64,000 nucleotides of DNA from Streptomyces sp. NBC_00285. Lineage in GTDB: Bacteria; Actinomycetota; Actinomycetes; Streptomycetales; Streptomycetaceae. This document shows positions 1 to 8,409 of the stretch, piece by piece. The first letter of the stretch is position 1. Each line of letters begins with the position of its first letter. Both the position numbers and the translations under genes were made by a program. Below the pieces are notes generated by a model. That model was given only the letters and a program-made list of their open reading frames with translations. It had not been told where the DNA came from and ran no database searches. The DNA is taken from positions 7,254,001 to 7,318,000 of the forward strand of contig NZ_CP108055.1 in assembly GCF_036174265.1 (NCBI RefSeq). Reading direction: 5' to 3'.

Positions 1-632
1 CCAGTCCTGAGCCGCCTTCTGAGTCGCCCCATCGCCGTCCCGCCGACAGAAGCAGGGTCCCGGTGCCGCACGCGGGGTCGAGAACCGTGCGGACCGCGCC
101 GGCGTGGACGACCGCAGCGATGTCCGTCACGAGTTCGGCGAGGGGCCCCGGAGTGACCGCGATCTGCCGTACGTGGGTGCGCAGCCACCGCTCCAGGAGG
201 AACCCGAAGGTCTCCGCCGGGCCCTTCGTCCCGGCCAGCTCCAGCGTCCGTTCCAGAAGGCCGGACTGCCGCTCGTCGAGCACCCCCGCTGCGGCCGGAA
301 GACCGTCGTCCGGCTTCCCGGGTTCCCCGCAGAGCCGCAGGCCGACCTGCGCGACGAGGAAACCCATCGCATCCCGGTCCCCCAGGGCCTCGTACTCCGG
401 CCAGAGCCGCTCCAGAGGCTCCACAGCCGTCTTGATCTTGCCTTCCCTGTGCAGCCACGCCTCGATCTCGGCGAGCGAGAACACAGGGCTCGCGTCGGTG
501 CCACCGATCGGTGCGGGGAAGGTCTCGTGACGTCGCCGCCAGTTGCTGACGGCGGCACGTCCCACGCCCGCGATCCGCGCGACCTCTGCGAGGGGCACGG
601 AAACCGTGGGGGATTCTGCGGGCTCGGGCATC
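1..632 (-). CDS. N6-adenine DNA methylase with N-terminal HTH (3' part cut by window edge)
   Basis: Translating the minus strand from the ATG at 632 gives an open frame that runs off the window edge after about 210 codons. GGAG lies 7 bases before the ATG. Residues 10-60 look like a DNA-binding helix-turn-helix (EVARIAGVGRAAVSNWRRR, then FSLAEIEAWL). A helical region follows, and the frame ends in LDPACGTGTLLL, which is motif I (S-adenosylmethionine binding) of gamma-type N6-adenine methylases. The NPPF/NPPY catalytic motif would lie beyond the edge. The gene is divergent from the GmrSD-like nuclease gene at 837, which suggests a modification or regulatory gene of the same island. It may be a solitary methylase, a type I-like M subunit, or part of a longer defence operon to the left. 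The methylase call is firm; the partner is unknown. Confidence 0.8.
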
Positions 633-720
633 GGACTCTCCGGGGTGGTACAGACCTGTTGTGCGTGAGGGTGCGGCGGCCTACGGTACCGGGCATGCAG
701 CGCACACGGGCATGTGTCTC

Positions 721-738
721 TTGACTCAGTTTATGAAC
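721..738. promoter_or_regulatory. Island motif, copy 1 (TTGACTCAGTT)
   Basis: TTGACTCAGTT at 721-731, followed by TATGAAC, lies between the divergent methylase and the GmrSD-like gene, about 105 bases before the start at 837. Its reverse complement, AACTGAGTCAA, is found exactly upstream of drmA (28699-28709) and with one change at 26847-26857. An AT-rich 11-mer repeated in intergenic DNA of such high G+C is unlikely to be chance. It could be an operator or a -35 region; no good -10 was seen 16-18 bases downstream. Confidence 0.45.
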
Positions 739-836
739 GCATCGTCCAGAGTCGAGAACTTCCGGTTACTCCCATGCGCACCCCTGATCGTGGAAAATGG
801 GCAGCCGGTCGGGGACACCCAGGGGGAGAGGCGCAC

Positions 837-3422
837 GTGCACGCTCAGGAGACCACGTTCAAAGAGCTCGTCCAGGGCGAGAAGCAGTACCAGGTGCCGC
901 TCTACCAGCGCACCTACAGCTGGCAGCGTGAGCAGCTGCAGCAACTCTGGGACGACGTGCAGGAGTTGGTCGAGGAGCAGTTGGAAGAGCGGGCCCCCGC
1001 AGCGCACTTCCTCGGCTCCGTCGTGCTGGCACCGGGCCGGATCACCGCGGGCGGCATGCAGCGCTGGCTCGTCGTCGACGGCCAGCAGCGGCTCACCACC
1101 CTCATGCTCGCCTTCACTGCGCTGCGCGACCGCCACCGGGAACGTGGCGGCGCGGAACAGAAGGCCGACCGCATCCAGGACCTCGTGCTCGTCAACAAGT
1201 ACCGAAGCGGAGACGACCACTACCGGCTCCTGCCGACACAGGCGGACCGGGACGCCTTCACCGCCTGTGTCGAGAACTCACCCAAGGCGGGCGGCCCGGG
1301 CAACGTGGGCGCCGCCTACCGGTTCTTCCTCGCCGCGCTGACCGAGGGTGAGGAGAGCGGCGGTGAGGCGTGGACGGACGCGGTGGAGACCGTACTGAGC
1401 GGTCTGCTGTCGATCGTCGAGATCACCGCCGCTGAGGGCGACAACGTCTACCGGATCTTCGAGTCGATCAACAACACCGGTGTCGGACTCAGCCAGAGCG
1501 ACCTGCTGCGCAACTACCTCTTCATGTGTCTGCCGACCCGCGGCGAGTCGGTCTACCGCAACCGCTGGCTGCCCATGCAGGAACTGCTCGGCCCGGCCAG
1601 CCTCGAACTCCTGGTCTGGCTCGACCTGGTCGTGGCCGGCAACAGCCGGGCCAAACAGAGCGAGATCTACCGCGACCAGAAGAAGCGCCTGGAACCCCTG
1701 AGCACGGACGAAGCGGCACTCGAAGCCGAGATCGAGTCCCTCTCCCGGCGGGCCGAACGCCTGATGCGGATTCTGGAGCCCGAACGGGAACCTGATCCGG
1801 AGTTGCGCGAGGTGCTGGAAAGGCTGTCCCGCTGGGGCGGCCAGACCCACTACCCGCTGGCGCTTCAGCTGCTCGACCGGGTGGACGGTGGACAGGCCAC
1901 ACCCCATCAGGCCGCCCGCGCACTGGCGTACGCCGAGAGCTACATGGTGCGACGTCTCTTCGCGGGCTACTCCACCACGGGCAGCAACCGAGTCTTCATG
2001 GAGATGCCCAAGGAACTGGAGAAGGACGAGGACCCGGCGGAGGCCGTACGCCGCATCCTGTCGAAGAACAAGGCGGGCGCGCGCGTCTGGCCCGACGACG
2101 ACGCCGTCCGCGAAGCGATCCGCACCCGGCCCTTCTACAAGGCGGGCCGCGGCAATCAGCGGTTCCAGGTACTGCGGAGGCTGGAGGAGAGCTACGGGGG
2201 GAGCGAGCCGGTCGACTACGCCAAGGCACGTCTCACCGTCGAGCACGTACTGCCGCAGAACCCCGCCCAGCAGTGGTTCGATCTGCTCGCCGAAGAGGCC
2301 GAGGACGGACAGGGCCCGGACGAGCTCCATGCCGTGCTCGTCCACACACTGGGCAATCTGACCCTCTCCGCGGACAACGCGAAGCTCTCGAACCATCCGT
2401 TCCGCCGCAAGCAGGAGATCCTGGACTCCAGCGCCCTGCGCATGAACCAGGAGATCGCCGGGCGGGAGCGGTGGGGGATGGCGGAGATCCTCGACCGCGC
2501 CGCCGGCCTGGCCGACCGGGCGGTGCGGCTGTGGCCCGGGCCCGTCGCCGGAACAGTCCCCGAGGACGACGAGTGGTCCGGCTGGAAGGAGCTGCGGGCC
2601 GCGCTCCTTGCCATGCCGGCCGGTACGTGGACGACGTACGGTGATGTCGCGGCGCTCATCGGCACCCATGCCGTCCCGGTCGGCCAGCACCTGGCGTCCA
2701 GGCCCGGCCTGCACGGCGCCTACCGGGTGCTGACGGCGGACGGCCGTGTCGCGGCGGGCTTCCGCGGGCCCGACGGCCAGGAGTCCGGGGATGCGCGAAC
2801 TCGCCTGGAGGCAGAGGGCGTTCCCTTCGACGACGCCGACCGGGCCCGCCGCTCCCACCGGCTGACGACGGCCGATCTCTCGGCCCTGTTGGACATGGAC
2901 ATCTCCGAGGAGGCCGTGCCGTCCCCGGGGACCGAAGACGAGCAGCAGTCGGCGGCCGACCGGTTCGAAACGCAACTGCGTGACAACCAGACCAAGGAAA
3001 CCGCCGAAGGTGTTCTGAGCGCGCTCCGCTTCTGGGAACAGCAGGGCGGCCACCTCGCCTACGGCCGGGCGAGCGAGACCAGCTGCTTCCCCATGGCACG
3101 GTTCGGAGGCACGCTCGACACCCGCGCGCTGTGGCCACTGGCGATCTACCCGGTCTCCGGGACGGTCGAAGTCGTCTTCCAGTATCTGAAGCGGCGCCCC
3201 CCGTTCGACGACGAGCCGCTGCGGCGCGAGTTGATGACCCGGCTGAACGGGATCGCGGGCATCGACCTGGCCGAGGCCAAGCTCGACCTGCGCCCGTCCT
3301 TCCCCGTGGAGGTCTTCGCCGGGCACAGCCAGGAGATCTGCGTGGTGCTGGAGTGGTTCGCGCACACGGCCGCCCTCGCGGAGGCCCGCCGCATGCTTGA
3401 CGATGACCCCGGCACTCTCTGA
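837..3422 (+). CDS. GmrSD-like type IV restriction protein (DUF262-DUF1524) with alkyltransferase-like module
   Basis: The GTG at 837 is preferred because GGGGGAG ends 8 bases upstream; the frame is open back to 714 without a better site. It gives 861 residues. The N-terminal DUF262 (GmrS-like NTPase/ParB-fold) domain has QVPLYQRTYSW and DGQQRLTTL. Near residue 468 a DUF1524 HNH nuclease (GmrD-like) has VEHVLPQNP, then LGNLTLS and NAKLSNHPF. Residues about 579-690 resemble the DNA-binding domain of O6-alkylguanine transferase-like proteins (MPAGTWTTYGDVAALIG), but the PCHR active-site stretch is replaced by GAYRVL, so methyl transfer is not expected. The last 150 residues resemble a DUF5655-type tail. 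Family members cut modified (for example glucosylated) phage DNA. The extra module may add recognition of modified bases; that part is inference. Confidence 0.8.
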   Translation: MHAQETTFKELVQGEKQYQVPLYQRTYSWQREQLQQLWDDVQELVEEQLEERAPAAHFLGSVVLAPGRITAGGMQRWLVVDGQQRLTTLMLAFTALRDRHRERGGAEQKADRIQDLVLVNKYRSGDDHYRLLPTQADRDAFTACVENSPKAGGPGNVGAAYRFFLAALTEGEESGGEAWTDAVETVLSGLLSIVEITAAEGDNVYRIFESINNTGVGLSQSDLLRNYLFMCLPTRGESVYRNRWLPMQELLGPASLELLVWLDLVVAGNSRAKQSEIYRDQKKRLEPLSTDEAALEAEIESLSRRAERLMRILEPEREPDPELREVLERLSRWGGQTHYPLALQLLDRVDGGQATPHQAARALAYAESYMVRRLFAGYSTTGSNRVFMEMPKELEKDEDPAEAVRRILSKNKAGARVWPDDDAVREAIRTRPFYKAGRGNQRFQVLRRLEESYGGSEPVDYAKARLTVEHVLPQNPAQQWFDLLAEEAEDGQGPDELHAVLVHTLGNLTLSADNAKLSNHPFRRKQEILDSSALRMNQEIAGRERWGMAEILDRAAGLADRAVRLWPGPVAGTVPEDDEWSGWKELRAALLAMPAGTWTTYGDVAALIGTHAVPVGQHLASRPGLHGAYRVLTADGRVAAGFRGPDGQESGDARTRLEAEGVPFDDADRARRSHRLTTADLSALLDMDISEEAVPSPGTEDEQQSAADRFETQLRDNQTKETAEGVLSALRFWEQQGGHLAYGRASETSCFPMARFGGTLDTRALWPLAIYPVSGTVEVVFQYLKRRPPFDDEPLRRELMTRLNGIAGIDLAEAKLDLRPSFPVEVFAGHSQEICVVLEWFAHTAALAEARRMLDDDPGTL

Positions 3423-3440
3423 CACTCCGCATCCGTCGCG

Positions 3441-3478
3441 TGCGTGAGGCTCAGGGGACTTTCTCGGGGCCTCACGCA
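3441..3478. terminator. Bidirectional stem-loop terminator between convergent genes
   Basis: TGCGTGAGGC (3441-3450) pairs perfectly with GCCTCACGCA (3469-3478) around an 18-base loop. It sits between the stop codons of the converging GmrSD-like and helicase genes. There is no strong T-run, as is usual in Streptomyces. Confidence 0.6.
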
Positions 3479-3498
3479 GGTCGGACTCGCTCGCGGCG

Positions 3499-5649
3499 CT
3501 ACGGACGCGGGCCGGTGACCGGGGCCAGGAACGGACTCGGCTCGCCGTGCCAGGACACCCGCAGCGCCTCCCGCGCCCGCGTGCACGCTACGAACAGCAG
3601 GCTCAACTCGCTGTTCAGGTCCTCCTGGTGCTGCTGCGCGTCGACCTCCACCGGAGTGACCGCGGCCTTCATCGGCACCGTGCCGTCGTTCACCCCGGCC
3701 ACCGCCACACAGCGGAACTCCAGCCCCTTCATCCGGTGCATGGTTCCGATCCGCACCCCTGGGCCGCCGCGACCGGCGCCCAGCACGCGCGCCGCGATCC
3801 CGGCCCGTTCCAGGGCCCCCGCGATGTCCTTGCCGAACTGGACGAACCGCACCGCAATACCGATGTGTTCCGCCTCCACCCCCGAGGCGATCCACTTCTC
3901 CACCCGGGACACGAGTGCCGCGGTCTCCTCGGTCTTGGCCGCGTGCGCAGACGTCTCGGGCCGTTCGCCGTGCATCGTGGAGCGGTAACCGGCCAGTGAT
4001 TCCTTCGCCCCGTCCATGTCGTCCGGCTCCTCACCCGTCAGCAGCGAGGCGGACCAGGCGAGGATCTCCTGCGTGGTGCGGTAGTTGACCCGCAGCCGGT
4101 GCGAACGCCCCACCACCTGGATGCCGAGCGAGCGCAGCGAGACCCGGTTGCCGTAGATGCGCTGATAGGTGTCCCCGGCGAGGAAAAGGTCGTCGGAGCC
4201 GGGTGGGACCAGAGACCGGAGCAAGCGCCACTGCGCCGGGTGCAGGTCCTGCGCCTCGTCGACCACCACATGCCGGAACGGCCGCTCCTCGCGCCCGTCC
4301 ATGACCCGCGCCGCCTCCGCACACACTTGAAGGAACGTCCACTCGCCTGCCTGCCGCAGTTGCTCCTCGAACGCGGAGACCGCCCGCCACACCTGGAGCC
4401 TCTTCAGCGGCCCCAGCGCACTGCCCCGGCCGGTCCGCGGCGCCTTCAGGTATTCCTCCGGCGTGGTGAGGGCCTGGGCGAGGACGACGTGCCGCCACTC
4501 CTGGTCCAGGAACACATCCGTGAAGTCGGCCTCCACCCTGCGAGCGATCCGCGCCCATCGGGCCGTGATTTCCTTCTGGTCGAAGACCAGCTTCAGCGGC
4601 GCGCCACCACGCTCCGCCCGCACCGTCTCGTTGGCCAGAGCGTCGACGTTCACCACCCGGATCTTCGCGCGCACCGCCGGGTCCGTGACCAGCAGTGCCA
4701 GGCAGCGCTCCAGCTCCGCGGCGAGGTCCTTGGTGTACGTGGTGAGCAGCACGCAACCGTCGGGCGCGTCGGCGGGCAGCCGCCGCGCCAGGTGGAACGC
4801 CCGGTGCAGGGCGACCACGGTCTTGCCGGTGCCCGGCCCGCCCGTGACGCGAGCGGGCCCGGCATAGCTCTCCTGGTACGCGACCCGGTACTGGCTCGGG
4901 TGCAGGAAGACCCGCCAGGCGTCGAAGGGCCGGTCCAGGATCTCCTGCAGCTCCTCGGTCCCGGAGACCAGGGCGACCCGGCCGCGCGAACGGGCCATGG
5001 CGGCGGCGAGCTCGTCCCCCTCGGAGGAGTCTGCCGACCGCGGTGCGGCCCGGGCGTACGCCTGTACGATCTCCCGGTCGATCTCGGCCGGTTCCATCCC
5101 GGTGGCGAGCCCGAGGAGCACGTCGTACTGCTGCTCGGGCAGCACCTTGTGCAGGGCCTCCAGGTGCGTTTCGTCCGGCACCAGCCGGATGATCGGCAGG
5201 ATCTCCTCGTCCACTCCCAGGCTGCGCAGCACCTTGTCCGGGTACTCCGAGGCCGGGAAGAGGCGGGAGGGCTCCTCGGCCGCCCGCGCCCGGAGCCCGG
5301 CCGTGGCCCGCTCCAGGCCGACGTCGTTGCGGATCTCGATGCCCTGCGTCGCCCCGTTCACCGAGGCCCGGTGCTTGGCGGCCCAGTCGTTGGCCTTGTC
5401 GTGGGGGAGCACCTTGAGTAGCAGATAACTGTCGCCCGACTCCGCCTTGAGGACGACGCCTCGCCAGAAGTCGTTGATGCGGATGGTCCGCAGCCGCGGA
5501 TCCTTCTGGTGGGTGAGCTTCTCCAGGTGCAGCCCGGCGTGCGTGGCCGCCGCGAACTTCTCGAACACCTCGAAGACGCGTTTCTGGACGGGCTTCTCCA
5601 GTGCCGCGAACTCCATCAGGAAGTCCCGGTGCATACCCAGCGTCGCCAT
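3499..5649 (-). CDS. UvrD-like superfamily 1 helicase with RelE/ParE-like N-terminal domain
   Basis: The ATG at 5649 follows GGAGGGGGCAGGG; the frame extends to 5706 without a better site. The product is 716 residues. Residues 1-110 look like a RelE/ParE toxin fold (HRDFLMEFAALEKPVQKRVFEVF, then LRTIRINDFWRGVV and YLLLKVLPHDKANDWA). A linker leads to superfamily 1 helicase motifs: GGPGTGKT near residue 270, VVVDEAQDLHPAQW (motif II), LFLAGDTYQRIYG (III), VNYRTTQEIL (IV) and VACTRAREAL (VI). No separate nuclease motif was recognised. The gene converges on the GmrSD-like gene and is divergent from the first kinase. UvrD-like helicases are frequent in defence islands, but whether the RelE-like part is an active RNase or only structural cannot be told. 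Helicase call strong; toxin-like call moderate. Confidence 0.75.
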   Translation of the reverse strand: MATLGMHRDFLMEFAALEKPVQKRVFEVFEKFAAATHAGLHLEKLTHQKDPRLRTIRINDFWRGVVLKAESGDSYLLLKVLPHDKANDWAAKHRASVNGATQGIEIRNDVGLERATAGLRARAAEEPSRLFPASEYPDKVLRSLGVDEEILPIIRLVPDETHLEALHKVLPEQQYDVLLGLATGMEPAEIDREIVQAYARAAPRSADSSEGDELAAAMARSRGRVALVSGTEELQEILDRPFDAWRVFLHPSQYRVAYQESYAGPARVTGGPGTGKTVVALHRAFHLARRLPADAPDGCVLLTTYTKDLAAELERCLALLVTDPAVRAKIRVVNVDALANETVRAERGGAPLKLVFDQKEITARWARIARRVEADFTDVFLDQEWRHVVLAQALTTPEEYLKAPRTGRGSALGPLKRLQVWRAVSAFEEQLRQAGEWTFLQVCAEAARVMDGREERPFRHVVVDEAQDLHPAQWRLLRSLVPPGSDDLFLAGDTYQRIYGNRVSLRSLGIQVVGRSHRLRVNYRTTQEILAWSASLLTGEEPDDMDGAKESLAGYRSTMHGERPETSAHAAKTEETAALVSRVEKWIASGVEAEHIGIAVRFVQFGKDIAGALERAGIAARVLGAGRGGPGVRIGTMHRMKGLEFRCVAVAGVNDGTVPMKAAVTPVEVDAQQHQEDLNSELSLLFVACTRAREALRVSWHGEPSPFLAPVTGPRP

Positions 5650-5723
5650 CCCTGCCCCCTCCGACGCGTCCCCTCCAGGAACTACGATCACTCTACTGAC
5701 CGTCACCGGCCGGGGGAGAGATC

Positions 5724-6662
5724 GTGCACGACATCCGGCCGGGAGTTGTGCTCGGCGACCGCTACAAACTGCAACAGCCGCTCGGCCGGGGCAGTATGGG
5801 GCAGGTCTGGCGCGGACGCGACCTGCATCTGGGGCGTCCGGTCGCGGTCAAGACGGTCGCCGCGGAACTCCTCTCGGAGGCCGAGGACCGCGAACGGGTG
5901 CGGCGGCGCTTCGTACGGGAGGCGAAGGCCGCGGCGACGCTCGACAGCGCCAACATCGCCGCTGTCTACGACGCATCCGTCACCGGCGACACGCATTGGC
6001 TCGTGATGCAGCTCGTCGACGGGGCGACGCTCGGCACGGTCCTCGACGAGCGGGAACGACTCGACGTGGCCTCCGCCGCGGCCGTCGCCGCCCAGATCTG
6101 CTCCGGCCTCGCCGCCGCCCACGCCGCCGGTCTCGTCCACCGCGACCTGAAGCCCGAGAACGTGATGGTCCGCCGCGACGGCGTGGTGAAGATCCTTGAC
6201 TTCGGCCTGGTGAAACTGATGGCGGACGACGGTCCGAGGCTGACCGCCACCGGCGAGCAGCCCGGCAACCTCCTCTACGCATCGCCCGAGCTGCTGTCCG
6301 GGGTCCCGGACCTCGACGGACGCAGTGACCTGTACAGCGTCGGCTGCCTGCTGCACCACATGCTCGCTGGAGCCCCGCCCTTCCCCCGCGACCGCCCGAT
6401 GGCCGTCCTGCGCGGGCACCTGCACGACACACCGCCCCGCCTCGCCGAAGCAGGCGCGCCGGTACCGGACGCTCTCCAGGACTTGGTCCTCGCCCTGCTG
6501 GCCAAGGACCGTGAGAACCGGCCTGCCTCGGCCGCCGAGGTGTACGGCGCGCTCGGGCCGTGGCTGCCCGCCGCGCGGCCGGGACCCGGCACCCTGCGCG
6601 GCTTCGGCCCCGAGGATCCGCGCCGTCCGTTCGTGCTCCCGCAGGGCCCGTACCCGGTGTGA
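5724..6662 (+). CDS. Ser/Thr protein kinase, soluble
   Basis: GTG start at 5724, with GGGGGAGA just upstream; 312 residues, essentially a bare Hanks-type kinase domain. Visible elements are the glycine loop LGRGSMGQVW, VAVKTV (ATP-anchoring Lys), HRDLKPENV (catalytic loop), DFGLVKLM, YASPELLSG and SDLYSVGCLL. No membrane segment or PASTA repeat is present, unlike the cell-wall kinases of the PknB type, so it should act in the cytoplasm. It is followed after 38 bases by a second kinase gene and by drmD, all on the same strand. The substrate is unknown. A role in phage sensing or in controlling the neighbouring defence genes is inferred from position only. Confidence 0.88.
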   Translation: MHDIRPGVVLGDRYKLQQPLGRGSMGQVWRGRDLHLGRPVAVKTVAAELLSEAEDRERVRRRFVREAKAAATLDSANIAAVYDASVTGDTHWLVMQLVDGATLGTVLDERERLDVASAAAVAAQICSGLAAAHAAGLVHRDLKPENVMVRRDGVVKILDFGLVKLMADDGPRLTATGEQPGNLLYASPELLSGVPDLDGRSDLYSVGCLLHHMLAGAPPFPRDRPMAVLRGHLHDTPPRLAEAGAPVPDALQDLVLALLAKDRENRPASAAEVYGALGPWLPAARPGPGTLRGFGPEDPRRPFVLPQGPYPV

Positions 6663-6700
6663 CGGCCCGGTCACCGGCGGGGTGAGAATATGCCGTACGG

Positions 6701-8284
6701 GTGACCGCGCAAGCCGAGCAGGGGGCCGAGTACGGCGTGACACGACGGATCAAGGACCATTACGAGTTGACCGACCGCCTCGGCCGCGGCGGCATGGGCG
6801 ACGTGTGGTTGGCCCGGGACCTACGGCTGGACCGACCCGTGGCGGTCAAGTTCCTTTCGGCGGGCGGTCGCGGCTCCGATCTCGACCGCATGGAACAGCG
6901 GTTCATGCGTGAGGCCCGGCTCACCGCCCGGATCGGGCACCGGAGTGTGCCGGTTGTCCACGAGTGGGGCCGGCTCGACGGGGACGACGGCGACGGGCTC
7001 TACCTCGTCATGGAACTCGTGCACGGCGACACACTCTCCCGGCTCCTCAAACAGAACGGCCCCTTTTCCATTCACCACGCCGCCGCGGTCGCCGTACAGA
7101 CGGCCGACGCCCTGGCCCACGCTCACCGCATCGGCGTCGTGCACCGGGACCTGAAGCCGTCCAATCTGATGCTCACGCCGGACGGCACGGTGAAGGTGCT
7201 CGACTTCGGCATCGCGGCGGTCATGGAGCCCGATCCCGACGAGCCCCGACTCACCCGTACCCAGGAAGTGCTCGGCACGCCGGGGTTCATCTCGCCGGAG
7301 CAGGCGGACGGCGGGCGCGCGACGGAGCGGAGCGACCTGTACGCCCTGGGCTGTGTGCTGTACGAGATCCTGGCGGGCCGTCCGCCCTTCACTGCGGGGA
7401 CGGCCGTGGCGCTCCTCTACCGGCACGCGTACGAGGAGCCGCCCCCACTAGGGAATCTCAGGAACGACGTACCCGGGGACTTCACCTCCCTCGTCATGCG
7501 TCTGCTGGCCAAGTCCCCCGACGACAGACCCTCGGCGGAGGAGGTCCACGGCACGGCGCGTGCCTGGCTCGCCCAGCCGTCGGACCGGGCCGTCCCCCGG
7601 CAACCGTCCGCCGGATCCGGCGCCGTGAGGTCCGCTTCCGCTTCCGTGTCTTCTTCCGCCTCCGTCGGCCCTGCCCCGTCCCGGCGGCCGGTCCCCGTCC
7701 CCCGCCCGGCACCCTCCGGACCCACGGCCGCGCCCGCCGCCGTGCCCCAGGAGATCCTGGACCAGGCCGCCCGTGGCGACTACGTGGGAGCCGCCGCCGC
7801 GCTGGGGCGGCGACTGCGTGAGGCAGGCCGTCCGTTCGACGACACCGAGGCCGTGCCGGCGCGGCTCACCCTGTGCGATCTCCTGCTGAAGGCCGAGGAG
7901 TTCAACCGTGCCTACGACGGCTACTTCGCACTCGGCGGCACGCTCCGGCGCCGCCGACCGGCGACCGACCGCGATGTGCTGGCCTGCCGGGCCGGCGCGG
8001 CCACGTGTCTGGCCGAACTGGGGCGCACCAACGAGGCGCTGCACGAGTTCGAGGGCCTCCTGCCCGTGCAGCAGCATGTCTTCGGCGCCGCTGACAGGAG
8101 CGTGTTCGACACCAGGTTCCGGATCGGCTCGCTCGTAGCCCGGACGGGGAGGCTACGCGAGGCACGTGACCAGCTCACCGCCCTGGGGCAGGAGCAGCAG
8201 CGAATTCTCCCGGTCGACGACGAACGGCACGCGCGGACGGATAGCCTGATTGCCCGCCTTGACCGAATGCTGGCAAAATCTTGA
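6701..8284 (+). CDS. Ser/Thr protein kinase with C-terminal TPR-like region
   Basis: 527 residues from the GTG at 6701; the GTG at 6737, with AGGGGG 11 bases upstream, is an equally good start. The kinase domain (about residues 20-285) has LGRGGMGDVW, VAVKFL, HRDLKPSNLM, DFGIAAVM, GTPGFISPEQA and SDLYALGCVL. A Ser/Pro/Ala-rich linker (about 295-350) is followed by about 170 residues of short paired helices (AAALGRRLREAG, LLKAEEFNRAYDGYFALGG, CLAELGRTNEALHEFEGLL) that read as tetratricopeptide repeats, probably a protein-binding platform. There is no transmembrane segment. It lies 125 bases before drmD in the same orientation and may be read with it, although the palindrome at 8294 suggests a separate promoter there. 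Confidence 0.85.
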   Translation: MTAQAEQGAEYGVTRRIKDHYELTDRLGRGGMGDVWLARDLRLDRPVAVKFLSAGGRGSDLDRMEQRFMREARLTARIGHRSVPVVHEWGRLDGDDGDGLYLVMELVHGDTLSRLLKQNGPFSIHHAAAVAVQTADALAHAHRIGVVHRDLKPSNLMLTPDGTVKVLDFGIAAVMEPDPDEPRLTRTQEVLGTPGFISPEQADGGRATERSDLYALGCVLYEILAGRPPFTAGTAVALLYRHAYEEPPPLGNLRNDVPGDFTSLVMRLLAKSPDDRPSAEEVHGTARAWLAQPSDRAVPRQPSAGSGAVRSASASVSSSASVGPAPSRRPVPVPRPAPSGPTAAPAAVPQEILDQAARGDYVGAAAALGRRLREAGRPFDDTEAVPARLTLCDLLLKAEEFNRAYDGYFALGGTLRRRRPATDRDVLACRAGAATCLAELGRTNEALHEFEGLLPVQQHVFGAADRSVFDTRFRIGSLVARTGRLREARDQLTALGQEQQRILPVDDERHARTDSLIARLDRMLAKS

Positions 8285-8293
8285 AGGGCATAC

Positions 8294-8308
8294 GTGAACT
8301 CTGTTCAC
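8294..8308. promoter_or_regulatory. Palindrome GTGAAC-TCT-GTTCAC upstream of drmD
   Basis: A perfect 6-base inverted repeat with a 3-base centre lies 102 bases before the drmD start, just after the kinase stop codon. Its GTGAACT half-site also occurs in the motifs at 26844 and 28697 in the same island. It is a plausible operator; binding is not shown. Confidence 0.4.
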
Positions 8309-8409
8309 AGTTTTACTGCTGCTGTTAACTTACTGCCGGGGCCAGGTGGACACCCCGTATTGCGTAGGGTTCAGGCTGTATGCCAGGCCACAGGGGAGGC
8401 GGATCACCG

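Noticed and set aside
127..705. A long open minus-strand frame rich in Arg/Ser/Gly near the left end
   Set aside because: It is a shadow of the methylase gene, which lies in another minus-strand frame (from 632) and shows clear methylase motifs.
1278..3425. A 715-codon minus-strand open frame opposite the GmrSD-like gene
   Set aside because: High G+C produces long antisense frames. The composition is Arg/Gly/Val-rich without motifs, while the plus-strand frame has full domain signatures.
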